NCBI RefSeq assembly: GCF_030388665.1
Contig: NZ_CP128846.1
Location: 8,838,001-8,902,000 of the forward strand
Origin: Streptomyces flavofungini
GTDB lineage: Bacteria > Actinomycetota > Actinomycetes > Streptomycetales > Streptomycetaceae
Direction of reading: 5' to 3'
Length of the DNA: 64,000 nucleotides
A model generated the notes under the pieces. That model ran no database searches and was not told the origin of the DNA. It saw only the letters and a list, made by a program, of their open reading frames with translations. How positions within the stretch are numbered: the first letter of the stretch is position 1; every line of letters begins with the position of its first letter. A program made the translations under genes and the position numbers. Below are positions 16,948-25,346 of the stretch, piece after piece.

Positions 16948-17813
16948 TTAGACGCCATTTCGTTTGGTGTGATCTTGCGGCAGCCTGGGACGGTGACTTC
17001 TTCGCTTGTTGAGCGAATGGCTCCAGATGATCTGTGGGAGCTGTTCGAGCGGGTGGTGCCGCCGGCGCCGGAGCGTCCGCAGGGCGGCGGTCGCCGTCGG
17101 CATGGGGACCGGGAGGTGCTGGCCGCGATCATCTTCGTCGCCACCTCGGGCTGCACGTGGAACCAACTGCCGCCGGGCTTCGGCCCTTCGGGAGTGACCG
17201 CTTTCCGCCGGTTCACCGAGTGGTCCGAGGCGAGGGTGTGGGCCAAGCTCCATCGCCTTGTCCTCGATGAGCTCGGCTCCCGCGGTGAGCTGGACTGGTC
17301 GCGCTGTGCGATCGACTCAGTCAGCGTCCGCGCCCTCAAAGGGGGCGGCTGACGGGACCGAATCCGACCGACCGCGGCAAGAACGGATCGAAAATCCACC
17401 TGATCGTCGACCGTCACGGCCTGCCTCTCTCGCTCGGAATCTCCGCCGCCAACCTCCACGACAGCCAGGCCCTCATCCCGCTGGTCCGCGGTATCCCGCC
17501 CGTCCGCTCCCGCCGCGGCCCCAGGCGTCGGCGGCCCGCCAAGCTCCACGGCGACAAGGGGTACGACTACCCCCACCTGCGACGCTGGCTCTCTTTACGG
17601 CAGATCACCCACCGCATCGCACGCAAGGGCACTGAGTCTTCCCAGCGCCTGGGTCGGCACCGCTGGGTCGTGGAACGGACGGTGTCCTGGCTGTCGGGCT
17701 GCCGCCGACTCCACCGCCGATACGAACGCAAGCCCGAGCACTTCCTCGCCTTCACCGCCATCGCGGCAACCCTCATATGCCATCGCAGAATCGCCAAATG
17801 AAATGACGTCTTA
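16948..17813 (+). mobile_element. Complete IS5-family insertion sequence
   Basis: The element runs from 16951 to 17810, flanked by the 3-bp target duplication TTA (16948-16950 and 17811-17813). Inverted ends align over about 22 bp with four mismatches: GACGCCATTTCGTTTGG at the left and the complement of CCAAATGAAATGACGTC at the right. It carries one transposase in two overlapping frames. The near-matching ends, duplication and intact frames suggest a recent, possibly active insertion. Confidence 0.85.
16993..17801 (+). CDS. IS5-family transposase, made by -1 frameshift
   Basis: The first frame (GTG 16993 to stop 17352, 119 aa) holds the DNA-binding domain (MAPDDLWELFERVVPP, GGGRRRHGDREVLAAIIFVATSGCTWNQLP) and the first catalytic Asp in CAIDSVSVRA. 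The second frame (to 17801) holds HGDKGYD with the second Asp and RHRWVVERTVSWLSG with the Glu, completing the DDE triad. The second frame lacks an early start codon and lies -1 to the first. The AAAGGGGGC run at 17338-17346 just before the first stop is the natural slip site. This is the usual expression mode of IS5 relatives, so it is probably functional rather than broken. Confidence 0.85.
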
Positions 17814-17866
17814 GGAATTCCACCGGCCGCGGTCCCGGTCGGGGATGTTTGGCGGGCCGGGTGCCG

Positions 17867-18919
17867 CTACCGCGAACGGGCGTCCACGGGCACCGACACC
17901 TGCGGCAGCCGTGGCTCCACCAGCGGACGGAACAGCTTGCGCACCGGTGAGGTCGACAACAGGAACACGGTGACGACGACGCCGAGGGAGAGCAGGACCT
18001 GACCGGCCGCGCCCAGGTCCTTCAGGCGCGGATACAGACCGGCGGCCTCCCCCGCGCGGATCAGCAGCCCGTGCAGGAGGAAGGGGTACATGGTGGCGGC
18101 GCCCAGCGCGGTGAAGACGGTGCGGCGCCGGGGCACGCAGGCGAGGAACGCCGCGACGAGCACCGCGCTGAGCGCGAAGACGCCGATGCGCAGGGCCAGG
18201 TACCGCGGCCAGCTCACGCCGAGCTCCGCGTAGCCGACGTCCATGGAGAGCCAGTGGTCGTCGGGGCCGGGAACGAGCAGGTACGCCCCGACTCCGGCGC
18301 AGGCCAGCGCGACCACGGCACAGCGGCGGACCAGCCCCGTCCGCAGCAGGTCGAAGTGGTCCGGACGCAGGTTCAGGCCGAGGACGAACCAGGGCAGGAA
18401 CATCAGTACGCGCGGCAGCGCCAGGTCGTAGCCCATCGTGGTCAGCCCTGCGGCGAGGGAGATCAGCACGGCGACGGCCACGGGATGGCGGATCGCCCGC
18501 CACACGGGTGTGCTCAGCCGCCAGAGGAACAGGGCGATGAGGAACCAGCAGAGATAGGTGGGCTCCGTGGGGGTGAGCACGAAGGGCTCGCCGCGTACCG
18601 CGCTGTTCGTGGCGGAGTAGGCCGTCTCGAACAGGAGGTAGGGGATCAGGACCGACTCGATCAGGCGGCGCACCTGGTCGGGGCGGGCGGTGAAGCGCTG
18701 CGAGAAGTAGCCGCACAGCAGGATGAACGCCGGCATGTGGAAGGCGTACACGACGGTGTGGACGGCCTGGAGCACGTGCGTGCCACGGACGATCTGCTCC
18801 CAGGAGTGGCCGAGGGCGACCAGCACGATCAGGAGGAACTTCGCGTTGTCGAAGAACGGGTCGCGGGTGTCGAGGGCCGCGCCCGGGGCAGGCGGCTCGG
18901 TGGTCGGCATCCGCGTCAC
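17867..18919 (-). CDS. Acyltransferase-3 family membrane protein
   Basis: A 350-residue integral membrane protein with about ten helices. DPFFDNAKFLLIVLVALGHSWE at residues 20-40 is the start of the acyltransferase-3/OafB-like domain, with the conserved His after helix 1. Such proteins O-acylate sugars or envelope polymers. GTG at 18919 overlaps the stop of the upstream deacetylase gene as GTGA, so the two are translationally coupled, suggesting joint modification of a surface glycan (inference). Confidence 0.8.
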   Translation of the reverse strand: MTRMPTTEPPAPGAALDTRDPFFDNAKFLLIVLVALGHSWEQIVRGTHVLQAVHTVVYAFHMPAFILLCGYFSQRFTARPDQVRRLIESVLIPYLLFETAYSATNSAVRGEPFVLTPTEPTYLCWFLIALFLWRLSTPVWRAIRHPVAVAVLISLAAGLTTMGYDLALPRVLMFLPWFVLGLNLRPDHFDLLRTGLVRRCAVVALACAGVGAYLLVPGPDDHWLSMDVGYAELGVSWPRYLALRIGVFALSAVLVAAFLACVPRRRTVFTALGAATMYPFLLHGLLIRAGEAAGLYPRLKDLGAAGQVLLSLGVVVTVFLLSTSPVRKLFRPLVEPRLPQVSVPVDARSR

Positions 18920-21189
18920 GCCTTGGACCCGGTCGGCGCCGCGGACCCGACCGCCTGCCAGGGAGCGAGACGTCCTCCCTCACGCGTGGCGTGGGTCCAG
19001 TACAGGCGGCTGTCGAGGCCGAGCATGGTGAGCACGACGCCGCCCGACGCCAGGGTGACGCTCGACGGCGCACCGGCGAGGAGGACGCCGGTGTGGTTCC
19101 ACCGCGGACGGTTCCTGGCGGCGCCGGACGTGCCCCACGCGGTGGCGACGTCCCCCGTGGTGGTCCGGATCGCGAGCAGGACACCGCCCCATTTGTCCGG
19201 GGCGACGCTCACCGGGCCGTAGCCCCCCGCACCGCCCAGATCGGTGACGGCCGTCGACGCGTGCGCGGTGAACGGCTGCCGACCCCGGCGCGGCGCCGCC
19301 GGGGCGGTCAGGTCCTCCGCGTGCAGGCGGGCCGACCACACGTTCCCGGAGCGGGGAGCGCGGTAGAAGACCCGGACGCCGTCGTCGTCAGGACGGACGG
19401 TCAACGGCAAGGTGGTGGCGGGCAGCCCGGTGGCCAGCGGACCGCGCACGTCCGCGCCCGGCTGGTCCTGGATCCAGGCCAGGACGCTGTGCCTGGTGGC
19501 GGCCAGGACGTGGACGCGACCGCCGCGGTCGGTGGCGGCGACCGGGTCCCCGTGGACCGCGTCCCCGCCCAGGCCGCGCCAGGGGGTCCACGCCCCGTCC
19601 ACCTGCTGGACGCGCGCGGTCAGGCGGTGGCTGCTGTCGCGCAGGAACACCGCCATCGTGCCGTCTTCGTGCACGGCGACCGCGGGCACGCTGATGTCGT
19701 TCGTGCCGATCTCGTCGGACGCCTCCGGGCTGCCCAGCGACTGCCAGGGCCCGAAGGGCCCGCCCGGGTCCCGCTGAAGGAGGAAACCCACGTCCCTGCG
19801 GTACTCGGCGGGGTGGTCGCCGAACAGCGTGCGGGTGCCGAAGACGGCGATGCGCCCGTCGGGCAGGGCCACGGGCCGGACCCCGTTGTCCATACCGGTC
19901 TCCGCCTGGAGCACGGGCCCCGTCCACCGGCCCGAGCCCGGCCGGGTCCCGCTGCCGCCCGGCCGGTGCCAGTGCGCGATCCGGCCGTCGAGCACGGCGA
20001 AGGCCCACAGGCTGTCGTCCTTGCCCGCGAGCAGCCAGTCGGCGCCGGTGTCCCGGGTGTGGTGGATGCTGTGCGACCAGTGGTGCTTCGGGCGCGCGGC
20101 GACCTTGAGGTCACCGCAGCCCGCCGGGTCCTGGCAGGACTGCCGCGGGGCGTCGCTCCAGGAGTACGTCTCCAGGGTGCGGGCCTTGGACGCGCCGGCC
20201 GCCGGGTCGAGCGCCCGGGGCAGCCCGCCGTTGAAGTACCCCATGTAGTGCTGCACGGTGAAGTGCGGACGTGCACCGGACGCGGCGTACCGGGCGAGGG
20301 CCTGCTGGACGAACCGGGCGCCGAAGCGGTGGTCCTGGTGGTCCGCGCACTTGAGGTTGCGGTCGAGACGGCCCGGCGTCGGGTCCTGCATCCGGACCTG
20401 CGTCGGCCGGAACCGCTCCAGATAGCCGGTGAGCGTCCGGATGAGCTGTTCGCGCGTGTACGAGAAGTCGCGGGTGACCACACCGCCGTGCACCAGCTGC
20501 GAGCCGAGCGCACCGGTCCTGCCGTCCCACAGCCCGTGCAGGCTGTGCGGGCGCTCCCCGGCGATGCTGCCGGCCTCGTGCAGCAGCGTCCACACGAGCT
20601 GGATGTGGGGGTGCCCCTGCAATGTGTCGAGCTCCGCCTGGCCGCCGCCCGCCGTGGCGATGACGGTGCGCCGCCAGGGGTGGTCCGGCCGACCGGTGAC
20701 CATCTCCGCGTAGGCCGCGCGAATGCCGTTCTGGCGTGCCTTGGCGTACTTGCGCCGGTCACGGGCCGGGCGGGGGATACCCCGGAATGTGCCGCGCCGG
20801 GGAGCGTTGACGCCGTTGGACTCGCCGGACGTCAGATAGACCGTGGCCACGGGCCGGCCGCTGCGGAGCGACTGCCCGACCTCCGGGTTGATGAAGAACA
20901 GGTCGTCGTCGGGGTGGGCGACGATCTGCAGGATCGCTTCCGTGGTCCTCGGCTGCGGCCCGGAGGCCGCCCACGTACCCGTCGACGCCGCCGTGCTCAG
21001 GTCCGGTGGCTGGTGCGGCGTGCTGGGCGCCTCGCCCACGCTCCTCCCCGGACCTGCGGCGACGCGGATGGCCACGGGTGCCGCCGCACACAGCAGGGTG
21101 GCCGCGATGACATCACGACGGGTTGCGCGCGCGAAGCGGCGCTTTTCGAGGGGCATGGATGGTGTTGCCTCATCTGACGTACCGGTCAC
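18916..21189 (-). CDS. Exported PIG-L/LmbE deacetylase with C-terminal propeller-like domain
   Basis: About 757 residues. A Tat-like signal (EKRRFARATRRDVIAATLL) opens the protein. The LmbE/PIG-L catalytic domain follows: IVAHPDDDLFFINPE with the zinc-binding HPDD and, about 230 residues on, ADHQDHRFGARF. The C-terminal 380 residues contain repeated WSARLH, GRVHVLAATR and GGVVLTMLGLDSRLYW blocks typical of beta-propeller lectin-like domains. It is expected to remove N-acetyl groups from a sugar outside the cell. GTG 21189 has AGGAG 11 bases upstream; ATG 21156 is an alternative. Confidence 0.8.
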   Translation of the reverse strand: MTGTSDEATPSMPLEKRRFARATRRDVIAATLLCAAAPVAIRVAAGPGRSVGEAPSTPHQPPDLSTAASTGTWAASGPQPRTTEAILQIVAHPDDDLFFINPEVGQSLRSGRPVATVYLTSGESNGVNAPRRGTFRGIPRPARDRRKYAKARQNGIRAAYAEMVTGRPDHPWRRTVIATAGGGQAELDTLQGHPHIQLVWTLLHEAGSIAGERPHSLHGLWDGRTGALGSQLVHGGVVTRDFSYTREQLIRTLTGYLERFRPTQVRMQDPTPGRLDRNLKCADHQDHRFGARFVQQALARYAASGARPHFTVQHYMGYFNGGLPRALDPAAGASKARTLETYSWSDAPRQSCQDPAGCGDLKVAARPKHHWSHSIHHTRDTGADWLLAGKDDSLWAFAVLDGRIAHWHRPGGSGTRPGSGRWTGPVLQAETGMDNGVRPVALPDGRIAVFGTRTLFGDHPAEYRRDVGFLLQRDPGGPFGPWQSLGSPEASDEIGTNDISVPAVAVHEDGTMAVFLRDSSHRLTARVQQVDGAWTPWRGLGGDAVHGDPVAATDRGGRVHVLAATRHSVLAWIQDQPGADVRGPLATGLPATTLPLTVRPDDDGVRVFYRAPRSGNVWSARLHAEDLTAPAAPRRGRQPFTAHASTAVTDLGGAGGYGPVSVAPDKWGGVLLAIRTTTGDVATAWGTSGAARNRPRWNHTGVLLAGAPSSVTLASGGVVLTMLGLDSRLYWTHATREGGRLAPWQAVGSAAPTGSKA

Positions 21190-21407
21190 TCGAGCGCCAG
21201 CTCCTGCTGTCGACTCTTTGATCACCGAGGAAGAGGGCGGGGGAACGCGGGGGGTTGTCCTCGGTGATCTTCCTCACGGCTGCTGCGGTGTGTGCGTCGT
21301 GCACGTCCTGTGCGGTGCCGGGGGCGAGGCGCGTGACGGCGGTGGCACGTGGGAATGCTGGCCGCCGAACACCGAACCCAGGCACGCAGATACACGGGGG
21401 CACCTTC

Positions 21408-22016
21408 ATGGCGACGACACGCGCACGTGGGCGGCGAGCGGCGCTCGCGCATCGACGCGCGACGCGGCCGGTGACCGGACGGGCGACCGGGCGCACGACG
21501 CGCTGGGCCGCGGGGCTCGTCCTCGCCGTGCCGGCACTCCTGACGGTCGTCGGCTGCGGCGACGGGGACGACACCGACGAGAAGCCCTCGTCCCATGGGA
21601 AGACCTCGACGTCCCCCTCCGCGCACCCGTCCTCGGACGAGCCATCGGCGGAGTCGTCGGAGTCTGCTGCCGACGGGAGCGACGTCGGCGCCTGCGCGGA
21701 CGGCGACTGCGAGATCGCCGTGTCCGAGAAGGTGACGTTCCGCTTCAAGGGCCCGCGGGGCCAGGCGACCCTGTCCGTCACCGAGGTCGGCCCGGACAAG
21801 GTCGAGTACACGGTGAAGTCGGGCAGCGGCCGGGCCAAGGGCGGCGCGAGCGGCCCCGGCCAGGGCTGCGTCACGGTCCTCCGCAGCAACGGCAGCGGCA
21901 ACTCCTGCGGCGGGCTCGGCGACGGCGCACGGCCGAGCCCGCAGCCCGGTGCCGTGGTCATCCAGGCGGCCACCGGCGAGGACGGGACGGCGATCCTCCA
22001 CATCGTGTCCCGCTGA
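21408..22016 (+). CDS. Secreted lipoprotein, unknown function
   Basis: A 202-residue protein. A long Arg-rich n-region is followed by AGLVLAVPALLTVVGC, with the lipobox Cys near residue 50. A Ser/Pro/Glu-rich linker of about 45 residues leads to a compact domain containing CADGDCEIAVSEKVTFRFKG and two later Cys residues, so disulphides are likely. Only the Met at 21408 places the signal correctly. I recognise no enzymatic motif. It is divergent from the PIG-L deacetylase. Confidence 0.72.
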   Translation: MATTRARGRRAALAHRRATRPVTGRATGRTTRWAAGLVLAVPALLTVVGCGDGDDTDEKPSSHGKTSTSPSAHPSSDEPSAESSESAADGSDVGACADGDCEIAVSEKVTFRFKGPRGQATLSVTEVGPDKVEYTVKSGSGRAKGGASGPGQGCVTVLRSNGSGNSCGGLGDGARPSPQPGAVVIQAATGEDGTAILHIVSR

Positions 22017-22303
22017 CACCCCGGCGGGCGGCGCGAGCCCGGAGGAGGCCGGCAGCGGCTGACGGGGGCGTCGACGCGGTGCCGTGGACGCGGTCCGGCA
22101 GGCGGGCCGCGGCCTGCCCGCACCTGGGCCGGCGAGGAGCGCGGCGCCATGACCGGTTCGAGCCGCCCGGCGCTGATACCCGGCTGACACACAACCGCGC
22201 GCCGGTGGATGCACGGTCCTGACCGGCTGGATGCGCTCCTCTCCAAGGCTGAAGGCCTGCGCGGGACAGCCCGCGCGGGCCGGTCGTGGAGAGGTGGTCG
22301 TCG
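22017..22303. other. Intergenic region
   Basis: 287 bp between the lipoprotein stop and the carboxypeptidase start. I see no convincing gene or hairpin. GGAGAGG at 22288-22294 is the ribosome site of the next gene. Confidence 0.5.
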
Positions 22304-23305
22304 GTGAGGGTGCGTCGGGTACGGGTTGCCGGAGTGGGCGGCGCGCTGCGGGGGCCGCAGCGCGGCAGGGCGCTGTGCGTGGCCGCCGCCGTGCTGGTCG
22401 CGGCGGGAGCGGGCGGCTGGCTGGTGCTTCCCGGCGGTGGGAGCGGGGAGGGCGAGGACGGGCGGACGCCCGGCGTCCTCGGCTCCCTCGGGCTTCCGTG
22501 GCCCGACGAGGGCCAGACGAGCATCGAGGTGCGGGGCGTCGGCGGCGTCGGCAGCAGCGGCGGCCGGGAGCCGGTGCCGATCGCGAGCGTCACGAAGGTG
22601 ATGACCGCGTACGTGCTCCTCAAGGAACACCCCCTCGACGCGGGGGAGGAGGGGCCGCGCATCACCGTGGACGCGGACGCCGCGCGGGAGTCGCACTCGC
22701 TCAGCGAGTCCACGGTGGAGCTCCGCGAGGGCCGCCGCCACACCCAGCGCGAACTCCTGGAGCTCCTGCTGCTGCCGTCCGGCAACAACGTCGCCCGGCT
22801 GCTCGCCCGTTGGGACGCGGGAAGCCAGAAGGCGTTCGTCGCGAAGATGAACCGCACCGCCGACGAACTCGGCATGACCCGCACGACGTACACCGGAGCG
22901 AGCGGCTACGAGTCCAGCACCAAGAGCACCGCCGAGGACCAGCTGAAGCTCGCCCGGCACGCCCTGCGGCAGCCCGCGCTCCGTGAGGTGGTGGCCCTGC
23001 GCGACACGACGGTGCCCGGCGTGCCCGGCACCGTCACCAACACCAACCGGCTCCTGGACAAGCCCGGCGTCATCGGCCTGAAGACGGGGTCGAGCACCCC
23101 TGCGGGCGGAAACCTCATGTGGGCCGCCGAGGCCAGGTCCGGCGCCAAGCGCTACCTCGTCCTCGGAGTCGTCCTGGGACAGCGCGCCCACACCACCCCC
23201 GCCGAAGGCCTTGCGGCGGCCATCGACAGGAGCGGCGCCCTGATCGACGCCGTCCAGCGGAACCTCCCCCTGGCCCTCGGCGCGGACAAGCCGGTGCGGC
23301 CATGA
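22304..23305 (+). CDS. D-alanyl-D-alanine carboxypeptidase (S11 PBP)
   Basis: A 333-residue low-molecular-mass penicillin-binding protein. One N-terminal transmembrane helix (ALCVAAAVLVAAGAGGWLVL) anchors it outside the membrane. The three active-site motifs are present: SVTK (Ser95, Lys98), SGNN near 156 and KTGSS near 254. It trims the terminal D-Ala of peptidoglycan stem peptides. GTG 22304 fits GGAGAGG; a GTG 18 bases upstream is possible. Its stop overlaps the next start as ATGA, so it is coupled to the EEP protein and the two-component system downstream. Confidence 0.9.
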   Translation: MRVRRVRVAGVGGALRGPQRGRALCVAAAVLVAAGAGGWLVLPGGGSGEGEDGRTPGVLGSLGLPWPDEGQTSIEVRGVGGVGSSGGREPVPIASVTKVMTAYVLLKEHPLDAGEEGPRITVDADAARESHSLSESTVELREGRRHTQRELLELLLLPSGNNVARLLARWDAGSQKAFVAKMNRTADELGMTRTTYTGASGYESSTKSTAEDQLKLARHALRQPALREVVALRDTTVPGVPGTVTNTNRLLDKPGVIGLKTGSSTPAGGNLMWAAEARSGAKRYLVLGVVLGQRAHTTPAEGLAAAIDRSGALIDAVQRNLPLALGADKPVRP

Positions 23306-24480
23306 CGGCACTGCGCGGACGACTGCCGGAGCCCGCGGTCGGTGCGGGCGGGGTCGCACCCGAGACGGCCGGGAGTCCGGACGCGGACTGCCCGGGAGCG
23401 GACTGCCCGGGAGCGGACTGCCCGGGAGCGGACTGCCCGGGAGTAGACCGCCCGGGAGCGGACGGCCCGGGAGCGGACGGCCCGGGAGTAGACCGCCCGG
23501 GAGCGAGCCGCACCGGCGACGCCAAGCGCCGCACAGGCGACGGCAAGCACCGCACAGGCGACGGCCCCTGGCGCCGCGGACGGTTCGTCGCCGTGGCCGC
23601 CGTGCTCCTCGCGCTGACCATGCTCGGCCACACCCGGGTGCCTCACGGCTTCGGCAACCCCGGCAGCCTGCTGGAGACCTTCCTGCCCTGGCTGGGGGCG
23701 GCCGTGCCCGCGCTCCTCGTGCTCGCCGCCGTGCGCCGCTCCGCGACCGCCGCCCTCGCCGTGCTGCTCCCGGCCGTCGTCTGGTGCTCCCTGTTCGGCG
23801 GCACGGTCATGGACAAGCGGTCCGGCGGCGGCGACGTCACCGTGGTCAGCCACAACGTCCACGACCGCAACCCCGACCCGGGCGGCACCGCCCGCGCCCT
23901 CGTCGCCTCCGGCGCGGACCTGGTCGCCCTGGAGGAGCTGTCCCCGAGCACGGCACCGGACTACGGGCGCGTCCTGGACCGCAGCTACCCGCACCACGCG
24001 GTGCTGGGCACGGTCGGGCTGTGGAGCAAGTACCCGCTGCGGGACGTGCGACCGATCCCGATCATGCCGTGGACCCGCGCCCTGCGGGCCACCGCCGAGA
24101 CCCCGAAGGGCCCGCTCGCCGTGTACACCGCGCACCTCGCGTCGGTGCGCGTGCACCCGGGCGGGGGCTTCGCCACGGCCACCCGTGACGAGGCCGCCGA
24201 GAAGTTCGCCGCCGCCGTGCGTGCCGAACGACTGCCCCGCCTCGTCGTGGTCGGCGACTTCAACGGCACGACCGACGACACGGCCCTGCGCCCGCTGACC
24301 GGACAGCTGCGGTCGGCGCAGCAGGAGGCGGGCGACGGGTTCGGGTTCACCTGGCCCGCGTCGTTCCCGGTGGCCCGGATCGACCAGATCCTCGTCAAGG
24401 GCGTCACCCCGGCCTCGTCGTGGACCCTGCCGCGCACCGGCAGCGACCACCTGCCCGTCGCGGCCACCCTGTCCTTGTGA
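23302..24480 (+). CDS. Membrane-anchored endonuclease/exonuclease/phosphatase-family protein
   Basis: 392 residues. The first 95 are disordered and include eight tandem (A/V)D(C/R/G)PG pentapeptides; three hydrophobic segments follow (about 97-160). The EEP catalytic domain then shows VVSHNVHD, LVALEELS, VVGDFNGT and TGSDHLPV, i.e. the Asn, Glu, Asp-Asn and Asp-His residues for metal and phosphate chemistry. It would face the outside of the cell. The start ATG overlaps the carboxypeptidase stop (ATGA). The substrate, whether nucleic acid, phospholipid or other phosphodiester, is unknown. Confidence 0.85.
   Translation: MTALRGRLPEPAVGAGGVAPETAGSPDADCPGADCPGADCPGADCPGVDRPGADGPGADGPGVDRPGASRTGDAKRRTGDGKHRTGDGPWRRGRFVAVAAVLLALTMLGHTRVPHGFGNPGSLLETFLPWLGAAVPALLVLAAVRRSATAALAVLLPAVVWCSLFGGTVMDKRSGGGDVTVVSHNVHDRNPDPGGTARALVASGADLVALEELSPSTAPDYGRVLDRSYPHHAVLGTVGLWSKYPLRDVRPIPIMPWTRALRATAETPKGPLAVYTAHLASVRVHPGGGFATATRDEAAEKFAAAVRAERLPRLVVVGDFNGTTDDTALRPLTGQLRSAQQEAGDGFGFTWPASFPVARIDQILVKGVTPASSWTLPRTGSDHLPVAATLSL
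23383..23502 (+). repeat. In-frame 15-bp minisatellite, eight copies
   Basis: Eight head-to-tail copies of a 15-bp unit, consensus GCGGACTGCCCGGGA, encode (A/V)D(C/R/G)PG. The unit is a multiple of three, so copy-number change would not break the EEP protein in whose N-terminal tail it lies. Confidence 0.9.
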
Positions 24481-24514
24481 CCACGGCGACAGCGGATACC
24501 GTCGTGATCAACGA

Positions 24515-24534
24515 GCCCGCCGGGCCCGGCGGGC
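24515..24534. terminator. Zero-loop 20-bp palindrome before the response regulator
   Basis: GCCCGCCGGG directly abuts its complement CCCGGCGGGC between the EEP gene and the response regulator. It could be an attenuator or partial terminator that separates the two halves of this operon. No T-run follows, as is usual in Streptomyces. Confidence 0.4.
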
Positions 24535-24592
24535 CCGGCGGGCGGACAGTGAGCCACGCCCGCCCCGTACGACCCGACCCCCAGGTGACGAG

Positions 24593-25345
24593 ATGCCACA
24601 GCCCCCCAACGAACCGGCGGGACGCCCCGCACCCCGCGAGGGCGGCCCCGCCGCGCCCGTGCGCGTCCTCCTGATCGAGGACGACGACGCGATCCGCAAG
24701 TCCGTCGGCATGGCCCTGGAGCGCTACGGTTACGAGGTGGCGGCGGCCCCCGACGGCCTGACCGGCCTCGAGATGTTCCGGGACGGGTGGCACGACCTGC
24801 TCCTCGTCGACGTCATGCTGCCCCACCTCGACGGCATCGGACTCTCCTGCCGGGTCCGCGAGACGAGCCAGGCCCCCATCCTGATGATGTCGGCGCGCGG
24901 CGACGCACTGGACGTCGTCGCGGGCCTGGAGGCGGGCGCCGACGACTACATCGTCAAACCCGTCGACACCACGGTCCTGGTCGCCCGCATCCGCACCCTG
25001 CTGCGCCGCGCCACCTACACCGCGCCTGCGACGGCCGACGCCCCGGCGCCCGACCGCGGCGGCCTGCTCACCTTCCGCAACCTCACTGTCGACACCCGCG
25101 GCCTCGAAGTCCGCGCGGACGGCCGCCTGCTCGCCCTCACGCCCACCGAACTGCGCCTGCTCCTGGAGTTCGTGGCCGCGCCCGGCGTCGTCCTGGAGCG
25201 CCAGACCCTGCTGCGCAAGGTGTGGGACTACGGCTGGGAGGGCGACAGCCGGGTCGTCGACCTGACCGTGCAGCGACTGCGCAAGAAGATCGGCGCCGAT
25301 CACATCGAGACGGTGCGCGGCTTCGGCTACAAGTTCCGGCGCTGA
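24593..25345 (+). CDS. OmpR/PhoB-family response regulator, CseB-like
   Basis: A 250-residue regulator. After a Pro-rich tail the receiver domain has LIEDDDAI, phosphoacceptor Asp in LLLVDVML, MSAR and the Lys of IVKPVD. The C-terminal winged helix contains LTPTELRLLLEFVAAPG, VWDYGWEGDSRVVDLTVQRLRKKI and the terminal VRGFGYKFRR. It resembles CseB of the Streptomyces envelope-stress system, but no sigma-E gene is adjacent. Its stop is one base from the start of the kinase gene. Confidence 0.9.
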   Translation: MPQPPNEPAGRPAPREGGPAAPVRVLLIEDDDAIRKSVGMALERYGYEVAAAPDGLTGLEMFRDGWHDLLLVDVMLPHLDGIGLSCRVRETSQAPILMMSARGDALDVVAGLEAGADDYIVKPVDTTVLVARIRTLLRRATYTAPATADAPAPDRGGLLTFRNLTVDTRGLEVRADGRLLALTPTELRLLLEFVAAPGVVLERQTLLRKVWDYGWEGDSRVVDLTVQRLRKKIGADHIETVRGFGYKFRR

Positions 25346-25346
25346 C

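Noticed and set aside
16993..17801. Transposase considered a frameshift pseudogene
   Set aside because: The -1 relation, a slippery AAAGGGGGC run just before the first stop, lack of a start in the second frame and intact DDE residues fit programmed frameshifting.
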